Of a DNA stretch of 64,000 nucleotides, positions 12,401 to 21,220 are shown one piece after another. This DNA comes from Symsagittifera roscoffensis. Lineage: Eukaryota > Xenacoelomorpha > Acoela > Convolutidae. Every line of letters begins with the position of its first letter. The first letter of the stretch is position 1. A program made the position numbers and the translations under genes. The DNA is taken from positions 55,426,456-55,490,455 of the forward strand of contig NC_087067.1 of assembly GCF_963678635.1 (NCBI RefSeq). Direction: 5' to 3'. The notes below the pieces were generated by a model that was not told where the DNA came from, did no database searches, and saw only the letters and a program-made list of their open reading frames with translations.

Positions 12401-15400
12401 TAATCAATCTACCTGTGATGATGATCATATTCTACGCAAAAGCGAAAAAGAAACATCGAAAAGAGTGCATTTATGAAAAATTTTCACTGATTGCAGAAAA
12501 AAAAGCTAGCGATCAAAAAGATCAAAAGAAATTTTCATTGGAACAAATTTCAAAATAATATCGGTTACTAAACACGACATCATAAATTGTTCTCTAAATT
12601 CAAAGAGCTTGAAGATCATCTATTTTTTCTTTCAATTTTTTGAAAATTTTTTTTCTGTTTCCTGTCGGTGAATACCGAGTAGTCGGTATTTGGTAGTTAT
12701 TTTTTCAGTTAAATTAATTGCAAGAGACTGGAGGGAGAGTATAAGATTTTCTACACGGGCAAACAATTAAATTAATTTATTTAATATCTTGTTTTTTTCT
12801 GACATTTCGGCTCTTTATTCTATGATTTTTTTTACCGAATTTTTTGCCAATAAATTAACACCCCCGGTGATTTTGCCGGTAAATGCATGAGGTCGTTTTT
12901 TCGAATTCTAGTCGGTCACCCTGGTTCATTGACTCTTTTCTAACTGTCGATTGGCTGTGCTTTTATGATCTGTGCATTATCGTGTCTATTTGATGTGGTT
13001 CATCTGTAACTCTTAACTACTTCCTTTGGGCGAGTCACAAGAGCGGTTTGCCCATCATTTGTTGATCTCCTTTCCCTCGTTGGGGAATCGTCTCAAGTTG
13101 TGTGTTTGTTTGTTTGTTTGTTTGTGTTTGTTTCAGATGATGGGCTCTGTGGGTCTGAAGAAGGCGACCGAAGTGGCCATTCTGAGTGCCAATTACATGC
13201 GCAAGAGACTGGAGGGAGAGTATAAGATTTTATACACGGGAAAACATGGCTTCTGTGCCCACGAGTTCATAATAGACACTCGGCCCTTCAAGAAGACTTC
13301 CGGCATAGAGGCACACGACATCGCCAAGAGACTGCAGGACTTCGGTGAGTCACCTCACTTCACCAGCTTCACTCTTTGTGTGATCAGTGTTACGTCATCA
13401 TTTGATTGGGACTAATGAGGTTATAGTTTTGGAGACTATTTTGGATCCAAAGTGACTGTACACATATATACAAGAGTGAAAGTGAGAGAATTTTTAGGTT
13501 TGCATGCACCTACAATGTCGTGGCCGGTGGGCAATACTCTGATGATAGAGCCCACAGAGAGTGAGGACAAGGGCGAGTTGGACAGGTACATAGAGGCACT
13601 TCTCATCATCCGACAGGAGATCAGAGACATCGAACAGGGACTCATTCTCACGCACCAGTCCCCCCTCAAGGTCAGTCAGCAGCCCACTTTCTGTGCATGG
13701 TTCACTATGTTTGTACATGTCTACAGCATAATTTCAAATTTCCTGCAATATTTTGGTTACCTTCTGTCAAGTTTTTACATCCAACGCTTGCTCGGAGGGA
13801 GATGCGTTTTTTTTTGTGTTATTTGCGTACCAACCGGCTTTTGTGATGTAAGTTTGCTTTTTCTCCATGGGTAGTTCATCTTTACCCTTGCAATAAGCAA
13901 GGGCGTTGCAACCGGTACTAGAACTTTTTCCCCTAAACATCTTTGTTCATAGAATTCACACGTGGAATTGTTACACGCGTGTTACTTGCTTTATTTACAC
14001 TTGCGAGCAGAGTATTAGTACGAACTTTCTTTTTTTCCAATCTAGCTCGCAAGTAAAAGTGCTCATTTGGTGGCACCTTTGCTATAATCACGATCTGTAG
14101 CATTGGAAATTTCATAGCATTTGTTCTGGGCTTCATTTGTGGCTAGTATTTGTCAATCGTCAAGCGTCCTTGGTCGAGTGGGCAGGACGTGCACCGCTAA
14201 CTCTCGAGGTGGCTGGTATGAATCCATAGCTTTGCAAAAGTGTTACTAATTTTTGTATTTGCCTAACTCGCAAATAAAAGTGCTCGTTACATGGAACTTC
14301 TGGTGCACAGCATGGGGAGTTAAATAGCATCTGTTGTACTGTACCTGCTTTTTTGGTGTCTAGTGTTTACACGAGTGTAGCGTAGTCTGATAGTACGATG
14401 CAGCTTTTTCCCAACCTAAGTCACAATTGAAGTTGCTAGTTTTGGTGCTATTTTTGGTGGCACTTTGAACTGGTCGGCTGCATTTGCAGTATATTTACAC
14501 GTGCTATACTTTCGATTAGTAATATTTGAACACAGCTGATGATTTTTTAGTTCAATTGAACCGAAAAAAGCCATTCGTCTCATACATCAGCATTTTAATT
14601 AAAATCCCATTTCAGACTTTTTCCAACTCGATATACTTTGAGATCTTTGAAATGCATAATTTATGCGCAATTTGGTTTATTACCTTCTAACTTATTACAT
14701 GCAAAGTTGGTGTGGCTGCCTTTAATTAAGTACATTCCAATTATTGCATGCAAAATAGAGGTTTTGTGCATTTGCAAGCTAACATATCTTTGCCGCTTTC
14801 TCGCTAATGTTTGCGAAGTTGCAGCTTCGTCTCTGTGTTGATAATTTGAAAGCGATCATGGCGCATACACGAGGAGGTGCTGCCCGCATTGGAATTCCAA
14901 GAATATAAATCGATTATAATTGTGTTTCACTTTCAGTGTCCACAAAAGTGAAAAAAAAATGATTATAATCAATTAAAATGGATTATAATATTACTATTTT
15001 TCGAGGAGACAAAATCCATTCTTAATCCATTATAATCGATTTTTTTTTCACTTTTGTGGGCACTGACAATAAACTCAATTATGATCGATTTTTTCACTTT
15101 GTTGAGATGCGAATTCCAATTTTCAACGTTTTAAATTAAAGTTTGTTATTTTTGATTATTAAAAAAATTTGATAATTTTTTTATGTTACTCAATAGCTGA
15201 ATTTTGTTCCTTTCAACAATTGCTCGCTTCTGTTCACTCCAATTTTTGCCCCTTTGAACCCTTACACCCACCATCCCCCACCTGAACCAATTCCAACCCT
15301 GCCCCCATCTGAACCAACCCCCCTCCACCAAATGAATCCCACCTGAACCGCCCCTTCCCCCACACACACACACTCATCATACCTGAAAGGGATCAGAGGG

Positions 15401-16235
15401 TGGGGGGTTCAAGTGTATGGGGGGGGGGGGTTGTTGGTTCAGGTGCATGGGTCAGGTGATTCAGGTGGGGCGGGGTGGTTCAGCCCGGGGGATCCCAGAA
15501 GGCCAGGTGTGTGGGGGGGGGGCAAAGAGGCAAACGTTGGAATTGGGGTTGTAAGGGAGCAAAGGGCCAAATATTAGGGGGAAGAGGTCAACGAAAACTT
15601 TTTGCAACTTGAGTTTAGGTTTAGAAATGGAGAAGGCCGTACACTCACTTTGCAAAGATTTTGCATTACTTATTTGTTAAATGCAGAAGTTTTTTGCAAA
15701 ATTTTGCACGACGCGAAAGGAAAATAAAGTGGAAAATATCCAGTTTCATATGTTTTTATACTTGTTTTATAATCCATTATAATGGATTGCAAATGAATTA
15801 TAATGCATTATGTTTTTGCCAGAAAAAATGGATTTAAATCCATTTTTTGTCCAATTCTGTTGTCTAAGCCTAAAATGGGAATCAATTATGTTGACAATGT
15901 TTTAGACCGCAAAAATCCATTATGATCAATTTTTTTTTTCACTTTTCTTAGATGCGGGTGGCCTGCTCGCTATGCTTTTTGGGTTTCTTCTGTGATTTGT
16001 TTGCGTGTGATTGGGTGTTATATATGAGTATTGTTGTGTGTTATAGCACGCACCCCATACGGCAGCGGTGGTGTGTGGGGAGGAGTGGGACAGAGTCTAT
16101 TCCAGACACACTGGCGCATTCCCCGCCCCCTTCGTGCAGCCAGCCTCCAAAGTGTGGCCATCTGTGGGTAGACTCAACGACCAGTACGGGGATCTCAACC
16201 TCGCCTGCTCATGTGACAAAGTCGAGGGATTCTAG
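312..16235 (+). CDS. GLDC: glycine decarboxylase P-protein, 5'-truncated by the window, 12 exons
   Basis: P-protein of the mitochondrial glycine cleavage system. It is a PLP enzyme that decarboxylates glycine and passes the aminomethyl group to lipoyl H-protein. Twelve exons (312-474, 1103-1299, 1531-1627, 1753-2001, 2177-2419, 2612-2911, 3007-3215, 11567-11749, 11970-12120, 13137-13344, 13498-13670, 16047-16235) join with matching phases into about 786 codons and a TAG. Family landmarks appear in order: [101 protein letters not shown], the PLP-lysine segment [42 protein letters not shown] and [20 protein letters not shown]. Animal P-proteins are about 1000 residues, so roughly the first 220, including the mitochondrial presequence, lie outside the window. 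Nothing suggests a broken gene. Exon GC content is far above that of the introns. Confidence 0.96.
1103..1299 (+). CDS. GLDC: GLDC exon
   Basis: The acceptor is TTTTGCTTCAG and the donor is AT|GTTCGT. The reading is [12 protein letters not shown], then [20 protein letters not shown] and YGGPHAAFF, ending in PGRLVGVS. The last two bases AT join the first base T of the next exon to give Ile in GVSIDSSGN, which aligns with GVTRDATGK-type sequence in the family. Confidence 0.93.
1531..1627 (+). CDS. GLDC: GLDC exon
   Basis: The acceptor is GTTTGTTTAG and the donor is CACAG|GTCATC. After one base that completes the previous codon, the reading is [17 protein letters not shown], then [15 protein letters not shown], a highly conserved P-protein block. 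Confidence 0.94.
1753..2001 (+). CDS. GLDC: GLDC exon
   Basis: The acceptor is GTGCTGCAG and the donor is CAAG|GTTAGT. It holds 83 whole codons beginning [18 protein letters not shown] and ending RNMDNNK. It matches the family segment after ICTAQ, where the N-terminal PLP-fold domain closes. Confidence 0.94.
2177..2419 (+). CDS. GLDC: GLDC exon
   Basis: The acceptor is TATGGCTTAG and the donor is ACAAA|GTAAAC. It holds 81 whole codons: IGVSMDET at the start, a less conserved linker, then [12 protein letters not shown] and LKKLENK. This matches the family join between the two PLP-fold halves. Confidence 0.93.
2612..2911 (+). CDS. GLDC: GLDC exon
   Basis: The acceptor is TTTCGTGTAG and the donor is AAAG|GTACGA. 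It holds exactly 100 codons, including [35 protein letters not shown] and [17 protein letters not shown]. The last is the start of the C-terminal PLP-binding half. Confidence 0.95.
3007..3215 (+). CDS. GLDC: GLDC exon
   Basis: The acceptor is TTTGGCAG and the donor is ATCAA|GTGAGA. It encodes [28 protein letters not shown] and [14 protein letters not shown]. The final AA joins G of the next exon, 8.35 kb away, to make Lys. Confidence 0.95.
3898..3982. repeat. tandem duplication of about 43 bp
   Basis: Two adjacent copies beginning AGTGAAATCATTTGTCTGAT differ only at an A/C position near the end. The duplication lies just upstream of the large tandem array in the same intron. Confidence 0.85.
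4121..6339 (+). repeat. 2.2-kb tandem unit 1
   Basis: It starts TCTTTCCACGCAAAATCAGC and runs to the next occurrence of this start at 6340. It is AT-rich with no open reading frame of note. Family sequence also extends about 70 bp upstream of 4121 (CATTGAAAATGGGGAGGAG), a part absent before units 2 and 3. This suggests that an inserted element was later amplified internally. Confidence 0.92.
4507..4575 (+). repeat. tRNA-like core in tandem unit 1
   Basis: A 69-nt stretch with a box-A-like TAGCGCAGAGGTAGG and a box-B-like GGTTTCGAACC. The 5' GGATCTG and 3' CAGGGTC can pair apart from one mismatch. This is the internal Pol III promoter layout of tRNAs and tRNA-derived SINEs. The anticodon arm is not convincing, so it is tRNA-derived rather than a working tRNA. 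Confidence 0.7.
6340..8548 (+). repeat. 2.2-kb tandem unit 2
   Basis: It is near-identical to unit 1 along its whole length, with scattered single-base differences and small T-run length changes. The junction carries repeated TTTTTGATTCAG. Units 2 and 3 share variants that unit 1 lacks, such as GAATTC in place of GTGTTC near 6630 and 8840, so they are the younger pair. Confidence 0.92.
6725..6793 (+). repeat. tRNA-like core in tandem unit 2
   Basis: Same layout as at 4507. The 5' arm reads GGACCTG, which pairs better with 3' CAGGGTC than in unit 1. Boxes A and B are intact. Confidence 0.7.
8549..10725 (+). repeat. 2.2-kb tandem unit 3
   Basis: This is the third copy, slightly more diverged in its second half and ending at about 10725 after CTGATTCAGTTTTTGATT. 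It contains the third tRNA-like core. Confidence 0.9.
8934..9002 (+). repeat. tRNA-like core in tandem unit 3
   Basis: Identical in this stretch to unit 2, with GGACCTG, TAGCGCAGAGGTAGG and GGTTTCGAACC. Confidence 0.7.
11567..11749 (+). CDS. GLDC: GLDC exon with the PLP lysine
   Basis: The acceptor is TTGTGTGTAG. The donor is GGAGT|GTCAGT, chosen because it is the only one that keeps the frame into the next exon (GVAQHLVPF). It encodes [26 protein letters not shown] and [14 protein letters not shown]. The Lys codon at 11694-11696 is the expected Schiff-base residue, followed by the glycine-rich loop. Confidence 0.96.
11970..12120 (+). CDS. GLDC: GLDC exon
   Basis: The acceptor is TTTGTTGTAG and the donor is ATGCGG|GTAAGG. 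After one completing base it reads [16 protein letters not shown], then [19 protein letters not shown]. The internal [14 protein letters not shown] stretch is the usual variable surface loop. Confidence 0.94.
12191..12217 (+). repeat. 3'-end hairpin of the dispersed hairpin family
   Basis: GCGAAGTGCAGCTTCGCCTC can fold as GCGAAG / CTTCGC. It is followed by TGTGT and recurs in variant form near 14810, 34566, 45930 and 50840, in each case at the edge of the same family. Confidence 0.7.
12720..12766 (+). pseudogene. inserted fragment of GLDC exon 10 inside intron 9
   Basis: Positions 12721-12765 match 43 of 45 bases of exon 10 (13202-13246), the part encoding [14 protein letters not shown]. The copy has lost the rest of the exon and has no splice sites of its own. 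It is flanked on both sides by the 11-bp direct repeat TTAAATTAATT (12709-12719 and 12767-12777), like a target-site duplication. It is not expected to be coding. Confidence 0.85.
13137..13344 (+). CDS. GLDC: GLDC exon 10 of those visible
   Basis: The acceptor follows a long (TTTG)n polypyrimidine-like tract ending TTTCAG. The donor is TTCG|GTGAGT. It encodes [52 protein letters not shown] and AKRLQDFG. A 45-bp part of this exon (13202-13246) is also present in the intron upstream at 12721-12765. Confidence 0.94.
13498..13670 (+). CDS. GLDC: GLDC exon
   Basis: The acceptor is AATTTTTAG and the donor is CTCAAG|GTCAGT. The first two bases complete Gly. It then reads [35 protein letters not shown] and [11 protein letters not shown], all typical of the C-terminal domain. 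Confidence 0.94.
13881..14839 (+). mobile_element. full-length copy of dispersed tRNA-like/hairpin element
   Basis: About 960 bp in GLDC intron 11. It begins TTTACCCTTGCAATAAGCAA with a CTTGC/GCAAG hairpin. It carries TAGTACGA followed by a T-run and CTCGCAAGTAAAAGTGCT, a tRNA-like core, a second TAGTACGA block near 14390, and ends with TTTGCGAAGTTGCAGCTTCG and CTCTGTGTT. The same head is found at 18011 and 47207, and the same tail at 12191, 34566, 45930 and 50840. No protein is encoded. A SINE or a non-autonomous hairpin-ended element (Helitron-like) are both possible. Confidence 0.65.
14165..14225 (+). repeat. tRNA-like core, different from the 2.2-kb unit core
   Basis: GTCCTTGGTCGAGTGGGCAG resembles the D-arm of a long-variable-arm (Ser/Leu type) tRNA, and GGTATGAATCC is a degenerate box B. 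It lies inside the element at 13881-14839 and is decayed relative to a working tRNA. Confidence 0.45.
14889..15960. repeat. AT-rich inverted-repeat element with ATTATAATC motifs
   Basis: The left part (14889-14990) contains TTCAGTGTCCACAAAAGTGA, and 15050-15068 contains its inverted match TCACTTTTGTGGGCACTGA. ATCGATTATAAT and TCCATTATAATCGAT-type palindromes recur through 14905-15090 and again at 15765-15935. Both sides end near GAATTCCAA or TTAGATGCG. It looks like a foldback or MITE-type element interrupted by the GC-rich hairpin at 15250-15490. No coding. Confidence 0.5.
15250..15490. repeat. GC-rich inverted repeat built of CACCTGAACC / GGTTCAGGTG
   Basis: The left side repeats CACCTGAACC and ATCTGAACCAA-type units at about 15280-15350. 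The right side repeats GGTTCAGGTG-type units at about 15436-15482. The two sides could fold into a long imperfect stem. Runs of C, (CA)n and G lie in the loop region. Its composition contrasts sharply with the AT-rich intron around it. Confidence 0.65.
16047..16235 (+). CDS. GLDC: GLDC terminal exon with stop codon
   Basis: The acceptor is GTGTTATAG. It holds 62 codons and TAG at 16233-16235. The reading [46 protein letters not shown] matches the family C-terminus (SREVAAFPLPFV and IDDIYGDQHLVC in vertebrates) but ends sooner after the Cys-rich tail. No clear AATAAA was seen in the first 100 bases after the stop. Confidence 0.92.
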   Translation, partial: HAPHTAAVVCGEEWDRVYSRHTGAFPAPFVQPASKVWPSVGRLNDQYGDLNLACSCDKVEGF

Positions 16236-17165
16236 ATTGTTCTAGAATAATAACAATCACTCAATGCAGTCATCAGCTGCTAAGGCAAACCCCATTTTAC
16301 ACAAGTGCTCTTTTAATTGATATCTTTGAATTTTGTTTTAAACACTTTTAAAATGTTGTTTATACTACTAGCATTAATTCATTCTCAGCAGATTAATTGT
16401 TTTCAGCAGGTTACTGAAAAAGTCAGGCTCTAGTGAGTTTACTTACAAAAGGAAGTTCCATACTATTTGAAAAAAAGTAATCCATATTGACTAAATTGAT
16501 GAAAAAAAAAACAATTTGGAACATAGAGAACGGCAAATTTTTTATTACATCTTCAAGCATACCACAACCACATTCTGTGCTTGACCTCAATTTTAAATCA
16601 TTCTAGCATCAATCTGTAGGTGCCTTATCGTCTGCGACTTTGCCGTATTTTGTCTCATTCGATTCGCGCCTTTTTGGGCCTTTTTGAATCGTTTTTTTCT
16701 TAAAGATTTTTGTTAAATTTAGTCTTAACGACACGTAACAAAAGATGAATAGATTAAATGATTGTTGTTAATGGATTCAGATCGATCGAAAAACAACTCC
16801 ATAAATCAGGGAAAATATAAATTGAAAATAATTTAGAATTAATTTAAATTGATTATTTTGGCTACTAAAGAGTTCAGTTTTGATAGGTTTAGAATCGATT
16901 TCAATTCATCCTTTTTTCCTTGATACTTTTTCGTTAGTTAAATTGATCTTGATCAATTTTTTGTAAAATGCAAGCAGTTTGTTTACCCAGCGGAGCATAG
17001 TTTTTTATTACGGTATCCGGTATCCACTTTTTTAAACCCAAGTCGCAAATATAATTGCTCATAAAAGTGGCACTTGTGCATTTTTATATTTGGTTTAATT
17101 TTGCTGCTTTGCATTATACCTTTGGATCTGGTTTGTTGGTGGCTAGTTCCTGTATGGATTGGGCT
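16236..17165. other. AT-rich intergenic stretch after GLDC
   Basis: No ORF, repeat family or RNA gene is recognised. It presumably includes the GLDC 3' UTR. Confidence 0.5.
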
Positions 17166-17169
17166 TTTT

Positions 17170-18010
17170 ATTGTTATGTTTGAGACGCTTTGGAAAAAGT
17201 TTTGCTTTTTTACAGAGTCTTTAATTTTCTCAAGAACTACTTTGTCGATTTCCGAAAAAGTAGGACCTATGGATACTCGTCTGTTTGCCTGATTTTTCCT
17301 TTAGCATCTTTTTCTTCACTCAATACTCTATCAAAAGCCTTCAAAAATTTTATTGGAGTGTTTTAAAATCCATTTTTTGGATAAGTTTTTCGAAAACTAT
17401 CATGCCAAATCCGAGGTTTGAAGATTATTCTGAATATAATGTCATGGGGATTATTCATACATAAGCTGTTATTTCCTAGTCTTTGTAGAAAAGAATTTTG
17501 GTCTATGAAATAGTTGAACATTTTGGAAACTTTTTTTTCTCGAAACCTTCTTTGTCAAATCTTAGGTTGAGGTTTCAATCGCAAAAACCAGTGTTTTTAA
17601 TCCTCCTTGAAAAATGGTTATGCCCTTGAAAAATGGTTAAGATAAATTTTGACTATTGAAATTGTCTCATTTGGAAATTTTGAACGTTCTTTGGAAACTT
17701 GTTTTGAATAGCTTTTTGGATTATTTTTCCAAAAAATATCCTACCAAATCAGGTTAATGGTTTGATAAAAAAGAAAAAGTTTTTGAACATTCTCTGCATC
17801 ACTAGTGTTGCGTTATTTTGCCAGTTTTTGGCAGCTTTTTGATTTGTCTCGAAAACTACTCTGGCAAATCTAAGATTATGTGTTCAATCGAACGAATATA
17901 GTCATAGGAATTTTCTCGTCATATTATCTATGCTCCAATATTTTTGTTTGAAAAATAACGTTGGATTTAGCAAAATCCATTTTTTGATTTGTTTTTCATT
18001 TTTGGAAATT
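17170..18010 (+). repeat. degenerate satellite family, locus 1
   Basis: Several diverged units contain 'TTCTCGAAAACTACT.TGCCAAATCTAAG.TT' followed by 'TTCAATCGAA' and runs such as TTTTGATTTGTTTTTC. The same units occur at 27780-28480 and 41150-42180. They are too diverged here to set exact boundaries. The short ORF at 17074-17292 is part of this and is not a gene. Confidence 0.5.
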
Positions 18011-18395
18011 TTTACCCTTGCGATAAGCAAGAGTATTGCAATCGGGTACTAGACTTTTTTCCCATAAAAACTTTGTTCACAGGACTCATCTCCTGGATCT
18101 TGGACATATGATTCTACTGGGCCTTTTTTGCAGCAGACATTTTGAGCAGGTTAGCATCTAAATTTCCGAACTAAACGAATTTTGCTTTTTATGTTGGTTA
18201 AAATATTTTTTACTGCGATCAGCTTAGTGCATTAGTACGAATCTTCCTTCTTTTGAAACTATCACGCAAATAAAATTGTTCATTGAAAGTGAAAAGTGAT
18301 CACTTTTTAGTGGCACTTTGGTTATAATCACGATCTAGCACTGGAAATTTTATAGCATCTGTTCTCTGCTTTAATCGTGACTAGTGTTTGTCGGT
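18011..18395 (+). mobile_element. head of dispersed tRNA-like/hairpin element, truncated
   Basis: It starts TTTACCCTTGCGATAAGCAA and follows the copy at 13881-14160 through the TAGTACGA block, GTGGCACTTTGGTTATAATC and CACGATCTAGCA. Similarity fades near 18395, before the hairpin tail. Confidence 0.6.
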
Positions 18396-20740
18396 TGTTT
18401 ACCTTGCGTTGCTTGAAGCGGCGAAGGCTTCTGGTTTTTTTGCAAGTAGATTTATGGGCTTTTTTGGAATTTTGTCCATCTGTTTACTTTGGTCGGATTT
18501 GTTCCCATAGCCCGACTTTTTTTGAAGGTTCCGCTTTCGTCGAACTTGCTTCGAAACCCCTGCTTGAGACGACAAAGCCAGAAGTTTCCATTCCAGTCGA
18601 GGTCTTTTTCGGCTAATTTTGATTATTGTCTGTCTGTTGATTTTTGTTGGCTCAGTTCCGCAGAGAGATTTATTTGAAACTTCGGCTTCTTTCCAGCATT
18701 CCGAAAGTTACTTGTAAAATTTCTGATGGTGCAGGTAGGTTTGTTCCGGACATTATGGGCTTTTGCTGCAGTTTTTATTGACAACGATTTCGAATTTTTT
18801 TTTCTTCAATTTTTGCAAAGTCCAGCTTAGCTTGTTAAAGTACCTGAAAAGATTATCGTAAAAAAGGATAATATACCGCAGGTTTCTTTCGCTTTTGACA
18901 AACTTATACCTTTATTCTATTGTTACAAATGTTTTTTGTTAATGTACTTTTTCCAACCCAAATTGCTTAAATTGGTGCGCAAAACATTGTATATCTATTC
19001 AAAAATTTAAAAAAAACCTTTGAGTTTAGCACAGATAAAAAATCACTATTTAAAGTAGCTGCAAACTTAAACTGATCAACGTTAAAACAGTTAGAATGCG
19101 TTGCAAAAAACAGTGCTGATTTTAATTATCTGGACAAAATATAATTAACTTTAAAACGCATATCTCTGAAATTGGGTTGTGCTTACGTGAAAAATTACGA
19201 AGGCAAAACCTGCTTAGAACTTTTGCAAATTAATATCGTGAATTTTTTTCGCGAAATTCAGGCTCAAATTGTAACCCCAAAAGCGGATCGTTTTTGGCTT
19301 TTTAGTTTTTGGCTAATTATATCGAATTGAGCCTCTTACGTAGCCAAAGTTTAGGAAAAATATAATCTCCAAAAAAATTGCGCAAAACGTTTTTAAAATG
19401 TCTTCAAATAAAAATGGGTGTTTGAGTTGAAACAAAGGACATTTTTTGTCTATCAAACAAAATTAAATTATTTTCACAATGTTTTTTTTTGGCTTAAGTT
19501 CACATAATTTGGTCAGATACTGACATGGTAGTTTTGGCGTAATTTTTAATTACGTAAAACAGTCAAAAATGATCCATATATGGGGTAAAATTTCTGGCTC
19601 AAATTTCTCAAAACAAATTGGACTATTTTAATTCTGCAAAAATTCTAACTAAGTTTTTTTCTTAATCATTTTCAGCCTAAACTCAACCTAATTTGAGAAA
19701 AACGCGTTTTATTCTCCAAGTTTTTGCGTTTTGCTTGGATATTTAAATCAGCACTCTGCGAGTGATATAGATAAACGAATTACTTGAGCTCAGTTCAGTG
19801 TTTAGACCAGCGCACTTTAGTGAGCGTTATTGTAATAGTACGATTATTTTTTTTCTAACCTATGTAGCAAATATTGGTGCAATTTTCTGCGGCATTCTTA
19901 CGGCTTTTTGATAGCTTGTGCTTTGAAATTTGAATAGTGATAAGTTAACACATGATGCATTTTTAATTCATCAAATGAACCGAAAAAAAAACTATTTGTT
20001 TCGAAGAACAGAACAATCATAAAAATTCAGAAACTATTTAACTGAAAATAACTGCTTTACTTCGGGAAAACTAAAACTCGAAGATAAATTGGCTATCTTT
20101 TTCCTCTCCCCCCACCTCATATAAATATCATTTTTATGGTGTAACGAGGGGTTTTACAAGGTTAAACATAAGGACCAAATGTGTTTGTCCAATTAGTTTG
20201 CGTGCCAATTTTCGTTCGGATGATGTGAACAAAATTTCAGTGGTAAAATTTTGCAGGTGGGGAGAAAAGGTAAAAAAGCCGATAAAATTTGCGCTTCTTT
20301 GGCATTAAAAATCAATTTTTCAAAAAAATTTTCTTCATTTTTTGGATGCTAGTGTAGTATTCGACGTTGTATGTTCTACGCTTTTGTCTGATTCATATAA
20401 TCACTTCGGGCTCAAAATTGACACAACTTTCAACAAATATATGCGAATTTCATCGAAATTAATAGGTAGGGAGCTTCTGCACTACTTGCGCAGCAACCGG
20501 CTACTATTGTTCTGAATTTGAAATTTGGTAATTGCGGTAGAACTGCAAAAAAAGTCTGTTTTTTCGACCACATAGAACTTTTGTCGTGGTTAACAGGGCT
20601 TCAATGTTATAATACACCCAATGATCGACGAGTTTGCTTTGGATGAACTATCACTTTTTACGCCACAATTCTTTTTTTAATTAACCAACCAGAGAGCTAA
20701 ACCTAAGGTTAATTATTTAAGGTTCACTAAGTTATAGCTC
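18396..20740. other. non-coding stretch with fragments of the intron repeat family
   Basis: Pieces related to the 2.2-kb unit occur in both orientations: AAAACGCATATCTCTGAAAT near 19155, and the reverse CAACCTAATTTGAGAAAAAC near 19685. A TAGTACGAT block lies near 19840. Small ORFs at 18377-18677 have no recognisable content. No gene is supported. Confidence 0.5.
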
Positions 20741-20753
20741 ACCTTGTAAATTG

Positions 20754-20825
20754 CAGCGCACGTACCATTTCAACCCGAGATCTTATGATTTCTGGGCACC
20801 ATCGCTACCGATGCGCCACAACGCC
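20754..20825 (-). repeat. tRNA(Met)-like SINE head upstream of the SET gene
   Basis: Read on the minus strand it shows TGGCGCATCGGTAGCG (box A), an anticodon-like loop around AATCATAAG with CAT, and CTCGGGTTGAAATGG as a decayed box B. The layout is that of an elongator-Met tRNA, but the T-arm is broken, so it is a SINE relic or tRNA pseudogene. Confidence 0.5.
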
Positions 20826-21220
20826 AGTGTGGTAATTCGAGAGAGGTCGCAACAGATATGGATGGAGCGCAAGGCGTCATCTTTACTTTCAATATCACAG
20901 CCTTCGGGACGAGGGACTGGTTCTAATTTTGTATGATGCTGTGCTGCGCTTCGTTTCAGCTGCAGCCATTTGTGTGAAAATATCGCGTGTAAATTTTTAT
21001 TTTGGATGTGTCCTAGTCCAGTGCATGTGATGTCAATGTATTGTTTAAATAACTTTTTCGCCGTTTTCTGCTGAAAATTAGCTTCAGTACTGTTCCGTGT
21101 GCTTTGCTTCTCTACAGTGTGATGTGTGTTCGTCTGTTTTTTCTAATTTATGACAGTTTCTAACTATCTGTTTATAGTCTGATTAAGTCACTTAAGAATA
21201 TTTGCTTCTGTACTTTTCAG

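Larger units (their letters stand above)
12121..13136 (+). other. GLDC intron 9
   Basis: A 1-kb intron holding a 3' end of the dispersed hairpin family, an AT-rich stretch, a perfect 8-bp stem hairpin AATACCGA-GTAG-TCGGTATT at 12671-12690 and the pasted exon fragment. Its polypyrimidine tract is a (TTTG)n microsatellite. Confidence 0.7.
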
